This document shows, one piece after another, positions 1-8,622 of a stretch of 11,341 nt of DNA. Position numbers and translations under genes: made by a program. This DNA is from Willaertia magna. Taxonomy: Eukaryota > Heterolobosea > Eutetramitea > Acrasida > Naegleriidae. Below the pieces are notes generated by a model. That model had not been told where the DNA came from and did not search any database. It was given only the letters and a program-made list of their open reading frames with translations. Positions within the stretch are counted from its first letter, which is position 1; every line of letters starts with the position of its first letter. The stretch spans positions 1 through 11,341 of the forward strand of contig CADWAF010002900.1 of the NCBI GenBank assembly GCA_902984215.1, given 5' to 3'.

Positions 1-174
1 TGTAAAGTAACAAATAAAATTGATAGTAAAACTGATTTGATAGATGAAATAGATAAACGAATACTCAATATTCCAAATGAGGAATTTCTATGTAATGAAT
101 TGGCAATAGATGAAGATATTTTATTTAAAGAAATTATTCACACAGTGCTAAATAGAATACAATTAGATATTTAA
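1..174 (+). CDS. 3' end of an unidentified gene (C-terminal 57 aa)
   Basis: Frame 1 is open from the first base to a TAA at 172-174 and gives 57 residues ending in NRIQLDI. The segment is charged and probably helical (the stretch LIDEIDKRILNIPNEEF is typical), with no motif I recognise. The 5' part lies outside the window, so the family cannot be named. Support for it being real is the open frame running into the window, the tail-to-tail arrangement with the next gene (38 bp between the two stops), and the lack of any other explanation for the stretch. It could also be only the last exon of a longer spliced gene. Confidence 0.55.
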   Translation, partial: CKVTNKIDSKTDLIDEIDKRILNIPNEEFLCNELAIDEDILFKEIIHTVLNRIQLDI

Positions 175-185
175 TCAATAACAAT

Positions 186-191
186 TTTATT
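186..191 (-). promoter_or_regulatory. AATAAA polyadenylation-like signal of the LRR gene
   Basis: AATAAA reads on the minus strand 22 nt beyond the TAA at 213-215. It falls inside the 38-bp gap between two convergent stops, so the mature 3' ends of both genes probably overlap here. Such hexamers are common by chance in AT-rich DNA. Confidence 0.35.
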
Positions 192-212
192 TAATAATTG
201 AATAATTACAAC

Positions 213-3200
213 TTAGACAGATTGATAAGCATTAAGATTTGAAGTGAATGATACTTTAGCAAAATCAGAAGGGAATATACAATAAATACACTTCTCATTA
301 TCATTTGAAATAAAATTCAATTTAACTTTTGTTGTAGGACTACAATATTCATTATAATTATCATCTAATAATAAATCATTTATTTCATAATGACATAATT
401 CTTCAATTTCATTTAAATTATTATTCTTTTCAAAATCTTTTGTAATATTTTCATTTAAGAAATAAATAAAATAATTAGTTAATGCAATGTTACATAATTT
501 TGATTGATTTAATTCATCAATTAATTGAACTGAACAATAAAATAATAATTGTTCATCTACTTCTTCATTAAATATTTTATTTTGTAAAGATTTATGTAAT
601 CTCCAATCTAATTCAATATTAACTTGTTGTTTAGATAAAATTGTTGAAATTAATTTAGTTGTAAATAAATCAGATTCAAATGTCAAAAAATAATATTCCT
701 TGTTAATAGTTTTTAAAACCATTGATTTACCTGAAAATGGAGATACAATTAAAATACTTTCAATTTGATTAAATTGTAAAGATATAAATTCTTTTAATTT
801 AATTTTCTTTGTATCTTGTTGATAATTAAATAAAGATATTTTCTTTTCTTGTATAATAATTAAATAATTATTATTATTTAAAGTACAATAATCAAAATAT
901 AAAATGTCATTTAAATTTAAAGTTTTAGATAAATATAATATTTTTCTTAAATTAGATTCTTCTTTTAAAATATGTTCAAATAAACTATTTCTTAAAGAAG
1001 GATTAAAAATAAAAGAATTAGTTGACATTCCAGTTTCAGATGAATAAGGAGATAATCTAACAATAAAATCTAAAACATTATATAAATTAAATCTATCATA
1101 TCTCATATAAATACCACATATTTCACTTAACAATAAATTTAATTTTCTTTTTTGATTGATGTATTGACATGATGGATTAGATAATGATATACCAATCATT
1201 TCTTGTTTATCACTTGTAACACTTGATAAAGGTAAAGATAATTCTTCTAAATATTGTATTTTATATAAATTACCAAATAATCTATTATCTCTAGTATCAT
1301 CTGAATCAACTAAATGTTCTGTAATTGAATGGTAATATAATAATCTTAATAATACTGCAAAATCTGGAAGTGGTAAAAACCAAAAACTTAATAATTGACT
1401 TTGACATAATTCATTTAATAAATCTAAATCAAATTCTTTACCTTCATAAAATAAATTAAATGGTATAAATCTAATAGTTGAAATAATTAAATGCCATAAT
1501 TTAATATAGTGATATAGAAAATGTCTTTCATCACTTGAAAAGGGTGTAGGCGTTGTAAAATGGAATTGCAATCTATAACGTAATGTATTATTCATTTGTT
1601 GTATAATTTGTGATATTTGATCCATTAATTGTATCACTTCTCTCCAATTATCTATTTTAATTTTATTATTTGTAACTGCTCTTAGTCCAGTATTATTTTG
1701 GTTAATCTTTGTTATTAATTTATCTAATAAATCATACATTATTTTAATTGATAATAAATTTAATCTATAAGATCCAAATAAAGTATTTGTTAGCACTTTA
1801 AAATTCAAATGTAATATATTACTTGAACTTATTTGTAATATATCTAATTCTTTACTATTATTATTTAATAAATGTATAATCCTTAATCCAACAATACCTG
1901 TAAATAATGCAATTAATTCCTTATTTGTTAATAAATTAGATAATGATATTGTTTTAGAAATGACATCATTGTTATCTCTATCTAATTCATCATTAAAAAC
2001 TAATCTATAAAAATCATTAGCTGAGAATGAACTCATTTCATCATAATAAGACCACATTGTCATTTCTGGTTTTTCATCTTGTGTAATTTTCTTTCTTGAA
2101 TTTAAATCAATAAATTCAGATGTATTACCTGATTTACGATGTACTCTTGTAATTTTATTACCATTGCCATCAGCACCATTATTTTCATCTTCTTCATCAG
2201 ATAATTGTAAATCATCCATATCTTCATTATCACTAGTTGTTAATAATTTATTATCACCATCCAATTCAAATGGATTATTATCTTGTTTAAATGGATTATA
2301 TTTTAATTCTTCTCTCCATTCTAAAGTAACATCATCAATTATCATTGAATGCAATCTTCTTCTTAAATCAATTGTTCTTTCATTCCAAAAATTAAGAGAA
2401 TATTGATAAAACATTCCATAGTTAAATACTTTATAATAATTTAATGAATTTTGATCACTTTTTAAATTAGATAATTGTTTTGAAACTTCTTCAAAATTTA
2501 AATTTGCAATATTATTATTTAATCTTAATGAAGATCTACGATTCATACGTATTGACATTCTATCACCTCCACTAGCATTATTACTTGATTTACTATCTGA
2601 ACTATTTGTTGGTGTATGATAAGGTTCAACATTTGAAAAGGAACGTGTAGCCATTTGTATGGATTTACGTAATGATTTTCTTCTTGATTTTCTCTTTTCA
2701 TTAGTGACAACTGATGTACTACTAAATGATTCCTCTTGTTGTTGTAATGCTTTTGTATCAATATTTAAATCAATTATACCTTTTAATAAATTATGTAACA
2801 TTTCATTTGAATTTTGTAATTCTAATGATAACTTTGATGCTGGAAGGTTTTCTAATGATTCAATAAAACGTATTAAAACACGTAAACAAACAAAACTGGA
2901 TGTTTCCAATTCAGAAACACATTTAAGTAAAATGTGATATTGATTGGCAAATAAAGGAATTGATTCAACTGTTAATGATTGATTACGAGAACTAGTATCA
3001 TTAATTTGTACACCAATTCCATTAAAAGATGAATTCTCTTCAAATGCTTCAATTGAATATAATTGTGGAAATTCTCTTTCAATAGCTTGTTCTTGTTTAA
3101 TGATTTGTATAAATAATCTTCCATAAATCTCAAAATCTAATGGATCTTGTGGTGGAATTGGTTGTAAAATCTTTAATAATTTTATACATTGATCAATTAA

Positions 3201-6200
3201 ATTACCATACAATTGTTTTGTTTGGAAATCAACTGTTAAATTTTGTACAGTTTTTAATAATTGAATAATTAAAACATCTTTATATTCAGCTAACATACTA
3301 TCTTTTTTAATACTTGAAAGAATACCAATTAATGATTCAATTTCAAATGCGTGATGTAATTTAATACTTGTTGCACCTGTTATTCCATTCAATGTTGAAC
3401 TAGTTGGTTCTTTAAATAATAAAGTAATACTATCAATTACTTTCTTTAATAATTCATGATCTATACCAATCTCTTTCATTACTGAAATAAAACTCTTAGA
3501 TGTTAATTTATTAATTTCAAGTATTTCACCAACAGATAATGAAGATATTAATTGATTATTATTTGTAATAGTTGTTAAAATTAATAAATCTAACATTCTC
3601 TTTTGAAGTTTTTCTGCATATTGTTTATCAATTAAAAATTGAACATGTTTATCAATATTTAAAAGTGATAACATTTGAATTATATGTAAAATAGTTTTAA
3701 GGATAGGCACTCCTAAATTAGAATTTGATAATAAATGATTGATTTGTGATTCGCTTAATAATTCAAGTAAATAATTTTGTAATTGAATTAATTGTTCAAT
3801 TGAAATAATAGATTCAAATCCTTGTAATTTATATGCTTCATCTGTCATTATATGAGTATTATTAGTTGAAACAATACGTGATGAAGTAATATAATTAGTT
3901 TGATGTCTAATTATTTTATAATAATAAATACTAAATAATACATCAATTGATTTTAATGCACCTAAACATTGTTTTAAATTTTTATCTTTTAAATAATATT
4001 CAACACTTTTAATTAAATAATCCATAAATTTACTTTCTTTTAAAATCTTTTCTCTAATTTGACTAACGTGACACATACTTGATAAACAAACTTCAATAAT
4101 ATGAAAATTAGTTAATAAAGGATTTGATTTTTCATTAAAATATTGATTAATTTTAATTATAAAATCATCATTAATATCTTTTCCTTTTAAATCATTAAAT
4201 AATATATTCATACATTCTGTTGCTAAATCTACAACTTTAGTTGAAAATTTATCAGCAATTGCAGATACAGCAATAAATAATCTTAATAATAAAGCATGTC
4301 TTTTTAATAAACTATTTAATGAATTACTTTCATCATTATCATCATAATTATTTTGTTGTATCCTTTTTTGTACTTCATTTAACATTTCAATTAAATGTTC
4401 AAATAAATTAGTTTCAAACATTGTTAAATATAAAGAATCATTTACATTAAAAGTAGAAACTAACATTTCACTACTTTGTATCATTAACATTATAATTTCA
4501 TTACATAAATCATTCTTATTAAATCCTTTTAATTGATTAATTAAAAATTCTTGATAAAATTTAGTAATTCCTAAACTTCTTTTACCTCTCATTGTTGAAA
4601 TTAAAGAGTGTTTTTGAATGTCATTGTTATTTTCATTATGAAATGAATTTCTAAATTCCAATTCTTCAAAGAATGATGTAGTTGTAGATCTTCTTTCATT
4701 CTCTTGATTATCTGATGGTAATAATAAAGGTTTCTTTAATTGAATACTTAATCTATTTAATTCTTGTTGATTACTTATTTTAGGTATTTTTAAATATTCA
4801 TAATCTTCAAATCTTTTTAAAACAAAACTTAAATTTAAAAGTGGTTGATAATTAGATTTACCTTTAAATGATAAAATAAATTGATGAATTGCAGCATTAG
4901 TTGTTCTATGAATTTCACTTCCACTTGACAATAAAAATTTACCCAATTCTTTTAATGATTGAATTTCTTCTCTTGTTGAATTTTCTAAATTTTTAGTAAA
5001 GAAACCAAAACTACAAACTAAACAACGAATAAAACATTCTCTAATTGCTTGACTCTTTTCTTTTTGAATAAATTGTTTTAATAAATGTATGAAATGATCA
5101 TAACCTTTTAATCCAATAAATAATGGATCATCATTTGATATTTTCATTGAAAATTCACTAATCATTTCAAGTAATGTTTTCATTGTTCTTAATAATTTCT
5201 GTCCAGCAACTAATAAATATACTTGTGATGTATTTTCTAATACTGTATTAATTTTATCATAATTTGTTTGAGTTTTAATACTTTCTACAACAGTTGTTCT
5301 TCTATCTTGTTGTTCTTCTTCTAATGACATGACAACTGATGGCCTAGATTCAACTGAAATATCATGTAATACAGAAAATAATCTTGAAAAAGAAGGAACT
5401 CTTTTCATTAAACCTCTACTTGTACCTTTTAAACTTTCACCAACTTCATCAAAGAAAATAATTTCAATATCTTCTTTATTACTGTTACTACTACTATTAC
5501 CAAATTGTTGTAATAAATCTTTTCTTTCTTTTAATGAAATTTCTCTTCCATCTAAAGTTGTTAAATTTTGTAAATGTGAAATAAATACAGCTTTATAATT
5601 CATTAATTTAATTACAAAAGGATTTGAATCAAAATTTATACTTTTTAATTTCTTTAAAGAATTTTTAAATTCAAATAAAACTTTTTCTAAATTTTCTTTA
5701 TTCATATCAATTTGATTAAATGATAAATTTAAATCTTTTAATTTTATACAATTCTTTAATTTTAAAATACTATCATAATTACTAATCATATTATATGAAA
5801 GATTTAATTTTTCTAAACTAATTAAATTATTAAAACATTCTGGAATAGATGTAATTAAATTATGAGATAAATCTATTTCAACTAAATGACTATGAAAATT
5901 TGAAAATATTACTTTTTGAATTTCATTATGACTAGCGTATAATCTTTTTAATTTTGTGAAGCAATCAAAATTTTCAATTTCTCTAAAACGATTGTTACTG
6001 TTTTATTTTTTTTTTTAAATATTTGGTAAATGAAAGGCGGGAAATAAATCTACTTACTTGATGTTAATTTCCTTTACACAATTTCCTTTTAGTATTTTTA
6101 CAGCATCAATATTAGATAATTGGAATTTTTCATGACTAAAATCTAAATAGATTGGATAAGATAATTTTTTAGTTACATCTTTTGTTGATATCCTCTTAAA

Positions 6201-6323
6201 TGTTTCTTCATCTAATTCCGATAAGAACTAATACACAAGTTAGATAAAAACATTTAATCAATTAATTTAATAACATACTTGATTGGGTATAGAAAGTAAA
6301 TTTCTTTTAGTTTTGTGGAACAT
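213..6323 (-). CDS. Giant leucine-rich-repeat protein with helical middle and PH-like C terminus (1999 aa, three exons)
   Basis: Exons are 6279-6323, 6058-6227 and 213-5997; the joined length is 6000 nt with stop. The ATG at 6321-6323 follows an in-frame TAG 12 nt upstream, which fixes the start. Residues about 66-237 form roughly six leucine-rich repeats (for example LVEIDLSHNLITSIPECF, LKDLNLSFNQI) closed by an SDS22-type LRR cap with the hallmark LTTLDGREISLKER. Residues about 240-1700 are mostly helical and Leu/Ile-rich and may be an ARM/HEAT-like solenoid (inferred, not proven). A basic Ser/Arg-rich stretch near 1170-1230 and an acidic stretch near 1337 look disordered and phosphorylatable. 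From about 1760 to the end, two blocks of alternating beta strands resemble tandem PH folds. No kinase, GTPase or transmembrane segment is seen. LRR caps of this type are known in SDS22, tubulin-cofactor and ciliary LRR proteins; the role here is probably protein scaffolding, but that is inference. Confidence 0.85.
5998..6057 (-). other. Intron 2 of the LRR gene (60 nt)
   Basis: Donor GTAAGTAG and acceptor CAG on the minus strand. Splicing joins ATC-AA to T-AAC and continues the LRR consensus as VKEININNNRFREIENF. A second acceptor, TTTTAG 15 nt further in, is possible, but it would shorten the repeat. The minus strand also carries TTTCCCGCC here. Confidence 0.85.
6228..6278 (-). other. Intron 1 of the LRR gene (51 nt)
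   Basis: Donor GTATG after CCC-AAT-CAA and acceptor TTAG before TTC-TTA-TCG. A branch-point-like CTAAC lies just before the acceptor. Splicing is in phase 0 and joins a 15-codon first exon (MFHKTKRNLLSIPNQ) to FLSELDEETF. Confidence 0.75.
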
Positions 6324-6370
6324 TATGAAAACCTAGCCACCGTTGGTGAAAACAATTTTTTAAAGTTTGA

Positions 6371-6399
6371 TGACAAGCGAAGGTTTTTGACAAGGGAAG
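6371..6399. repeat. Degenerate 12-bp direct repeat in the LRR promoter
   Basis: TGACAAGCGAAG at 6371-6382 recurs as TGACAAGGGAAG at 6388-6399, 11 of 12 bases identical and 17 bp apart. It lies about 50-75 bp upstream of the LRR ATG, so paired binding sites for a regulator are possible; chance is not excluded. Confidence 0.4.
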
Positions 6400-6544
6400 C
6401 TTAGCTCGACCAAAAAAGTGATTCGATATTGATGCTTACATAATCAAAAGAAAATCAGTAGTACTGAATATTTCTCCCCATGTCCTGTGTAGGAAAGATA
6501 ACGCAAGATAATTCAAAATTTCATCATCATGTTACGGTAATGAA

Positions 6545-6559
6545 AAATGGCTGCCATTT
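6545..6559. repeat. 15-bp perfect palindrome AAATGGC-T-GCCATTT
   Basis: Two 7-bp arms separated by a single base, standing out in an otherwise non-repetitive intergenic stretch. The form suits a dimeric DNA-binding protein, or a short hairpin in the 3' transcript of the secreted-protein gene. Function unknown. Confidence 0.45.
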
Positions 6560-6632
6560 AACAGAAACAAGTTTTGGTTGCGTGCTTGTGGTTCATAAAA
6601 AATAAATATTGTGTGAAATGTACAGTCTCTAG

Positions 6633-6638
6633 TTTATT
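6633..6638 (-). promoter_or_regulatory. AATAAA polyadenylation-like signal of the secreted-protein gene
   Basis: AATAAA on the minus strand, 43 nt beyond the TAA at 6681-6683. This is a usual distance for a cleavage signal in compact protist genomes. Confidence 0.4.
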
Positions 6639-6680
6639 TACATTTTCCTTATTTACTCACAAAAATTAAAAGTAATTGAT

Positions 6681-8386
6681 TTAAAAAACATTTCCATAAC
6701 CATAGTTTGGATTATGATGATAAGGGTTATATTGTCTTTGATATTGTTGTTGATGAATTTGATATTGGTGGAATTGTTCTGGACCTTGATATGGTTGATT
6801 GGCGTGGTAAGGATTTCCATAAGGATGGAATTCAGCTGGATGAGCTCCATGGAATAATGTTCTCTTGATTGCATGGTTTGGATAAACAGGCATTCCTCCA
6901 ACATAGGTTGGCGCAATTCCTCTAGCTTGAGGTGGTGCTTGTGGTTGTTGAGGAGGTTGTTGAGGTGGTTGTTGTGGAGGTACTTGTCCAGGTTGTCCTT
7001 GTGGTGGTTGACCTTGTTGAGGAGGTACTTGTCCACCTTGTGGAGGGATTTGTTGTCCAGGTTGTTGTGGTTGTCCTTGTGGAGGTACTTGTCCAGGTTG
7101 TCCTTGACCAGGTTGACCTTGTGGTGGTTGAGGAACAGGTAAAGGTTGTTCTTGACCTCCAGAAATACAAAATACCTCAGATTTCTTCAAACATCTAACA
7201 CTGAATGGTCCAACAAATACAGGATTAATCTAAATTATTGATATTAGTAAATTAAAATTAATAAATGTACTTACACAAATAAAGTATGAACATCCAGGTG
7301 TAGTTTGTAAAGCTCCTCCCCACATTACACCAAATGGTAATTTACCAGTTCTTGGAGCAGGCATATCCTTATTAACATTAATTAAACGAACAGTATCAAC
7401 AATATATTCACGTCCTTCTTCTCTAACTTGAAGAATGGTTAAAGAGAATTGGTCTAATTTGAAATCTTCAGTAAATTCTAGGTAGTGAGTAGTGTTGAAT
7501 TGCCATTGAGCATTTGCAAGTGGAGCAGTAATATTAAGAGAACCTGGTGTAATTGTAAATAATCCAGATCTTGCAAAACAATTTCCTTCGTCTGCTTGGT
7601 TTGTTTGATTGTTTGAAATATCAACACCTGGTTCATTAGAAGTAAGTTCAGCACAAATATAATAAGTGTTTCCATACTCTACATTAGTTGGTGCAATAAA
7701 TGGTAATTCTCCAAAAGGTTTACTTTTATCAATTGTAAAGGTTGTTTTTTCTCCAACTTGAGTGTCAGCACTGTCAATATTGTTTTTATAAACTGACAAA
7801 GAAACAGAAAATGAACCTTGTGCACCGTTTTGTTGACCATTACCAAAATATTGACTATAAATAACAGAGTAGTTACCTCCAGCAAACCATTCTATTATAA
7901 AAAGAAGTCAGTAAAATATGTTACTAAATGATATTAATACTTACGTGTATATTGTTGAGGATAATCTAAGGTAAGATATGGTCTTCTTGGTTCTGAAGTT
8001 TCTGGATTTACTGCACAATATAAACCACCAACTGATTGACAAACTAAGGAAGGATCTCCTAATGTGGTGTTAACAGGTTGTAAGCATACATAATAACTAC
8101 AGCTAGCACTTGCATTGTTTGGAATAATCCAAGGAACGTAACCAGAACCTGCTTGTAAATTAACAGTATCTTGTACTACTAATTCATCTGGTTGGGATTG
8201 ACGCATTCTATAGACAGTAAGGGTGACATTTTCTCCTGTTAAAGTGGCTCCTCCAGTGTAAAGAAGTGGGATTACCCTACCAGTGGGTAGAACAGCAGTG
8301 TTGTCTGGAATGATCACATAAATTGCATTCGCCAAAACAGCAATACATAAGGTTACAAATACTGCAAATTGAAGATTTGATTGCAT
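6681..8386 (-). CDS. Secreted protein: three Kre9/KNH-like modules plus Gln/Pro-rich tail (535 aa, three exons)
   Basis: Exons are 7945-8386, 7275-7891 and 6681-7229 (1608 nt with stop). The start at 8386 gives a clear signal peptide (hydrophobic core FAVFVTLCIAVLA, cleavage near residue 21); a longer frame upstream has only a TTG. Three modules follow, at about 22-124, 137-260 and 264-374. Each opens with a strand such as LNITAPLANAQW and ends in (C)sYYxC, a loop, and C-x7-C. The first half resembles the Kre9/KNH N-terminal Ig-like domain found in fungal and protist cell-surface proteins. Module 2 lacks two of the four cysteines. Residues about 377-475 are almost pure Gln/Pro/Gly with QPGQ and PPQ repeats, then a His/Tyr/Asn/Gln-rich end. 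There is no GPI-type hydrophobic tail or transmembrane helix, so it is probably released or held in a surface/cyst matrix. Several N-glycosylation sequons (NVT, NAS, NTT, NYS, NQT, NIT) fit secretion. Exact role unknown. Confidence 0.87.
6972..7106. repeat. Low-complexity coding repeats with an exact 30-bp direct duplication
   Basis: The codons for the Gln/Pro/Gly tail are internally repetitive. An identical 30-bp unit occupies 6972-7001 and 7077-7106, with starts 105 bp (35 codons) apart, so the frame is kept. It encodes QGQPGQVPPQ in both copies. This suggests recent expansion by slippage or unequal exchange; tail length may vary between strains. Confidence 0.8.
7230..7274 (-). other. Intron 2 of the secreted-protein gene (45 nt)
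   Basis: Donor GTAAGTAC and acceptor TTTAG, with a branch-like TACTAAT before the acceptor. Phase 0; splicing joins CSYFIC to INPVFVGPFSVRC and so restores the third cysteine module. Confidence 0.88.
7892..7944 (-). other. Intron 1 of the secreted-protein gene (53 nt)
   Basis: Donor GTAAGTATT and acceptor AATAG, with ACTGAC near the acceptor as a possible branch site. Splicing joins C to AA (Gln148) and continues as PQQYTQWFAGGNYSV, matching the start of the second module. The intron lies near the module 1/module 2 boundary. Confidence 0.88.
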
Positions 8387-8622
8387 TTTGTTTTTTGTTG
8401 TTTTGAAAATCCATTTTAACAATCGCTTTTAAGTGATTTGGAAATGATGGTAATAGTACTTTCGATTACAATTTTACTTTTAAGGAAACGTATCAAAAAC
8501 CAAATCAGTCCATAAAAGTATTATTATAAAGTTTGGAATGTATAAATTTAGCATTCCTTCTTGTGCTCTAAATAGATTACGCTTTGTAAAGTACGACCGC
8601 AATTACAATGTATTATTTTTAA
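8387..8622. other. Intergenic region: promoter of the secreted-protein gene and 3' flank of the WD40 gene
   Basis: 236 bp without a supported gene. GGAATG at 8535-8540 and CATTCC at 8552-8557 could form a 6-bp stem around an AT-rich loop, probably in the 3' flank of the WD40 transcript. An out-of-frame ATG at 8412-8414 precedes the true start. No clear TATA box or AATAAA is evident. Confidence 0.6.

Larger units (their letters stand above)
6324..6680. other. Intergenic region: promoter of the LRR gene and 3' flank of the secreted-protein gene
   Basis: 357 bp with no convincing ORF on either strand and no tRNA-like structure. It is less AT-rich than the flanking genes. It holds a degenerate direct repeat, a 15-bp palindrome and an AATAAA signal, listed separately. 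The part next to 6324 should be the LRR promoter and 5' leader; I see no clear TATA box. Confidence 0.7.

Noticed and set aside
2164..2937. Plus-strand and other-frame ORFs of 70-90 codons inside the LRR gene
   Set aside because: They lie opposite a continuous 1900-codon frame and look like shadows of it (Ser/Leu-rich antisense).
6388..6440. tRNA-like words (TAGCTCGACC and GATTCGAT) in the intergenic region
   Set aside because: The two boxes are only about 20 nt apart and no acceptor or anticodon stem can be formed.
6873..7198. Several open frames on both strands over the Gln/Pro repeat region
   Set aside because: They are low-complexity (Val/Leu, Trp/Arg or Ser/Thr only) and arise from reading the repetitive tail codons in other frames; the exon 3 frame continues conserved modules across a splice junction.
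8277..8414. Out-of-frame upstream ATG opening a 45-codon frame that overlaps the secreted-protein start
   Set aside because: No signal of coding selection, and the main ATG at 8386 gives an excellent signal peptide. Transcription may well begin downstream of 8414.
8387..8422. N-terminal extension of the secreted protein (frame open to a TTG at 8422)
   Set aside because: It has no ATG and would bury the signal peptide behind a charged leader.
8535..8557. GGAATG/CATTCC hairpin as a terminator
   Set aside because: A 6-bp stem with an AT loop is weak, and stem-loop termination is not the usual mechanism for eukaryotic mRNA genes.
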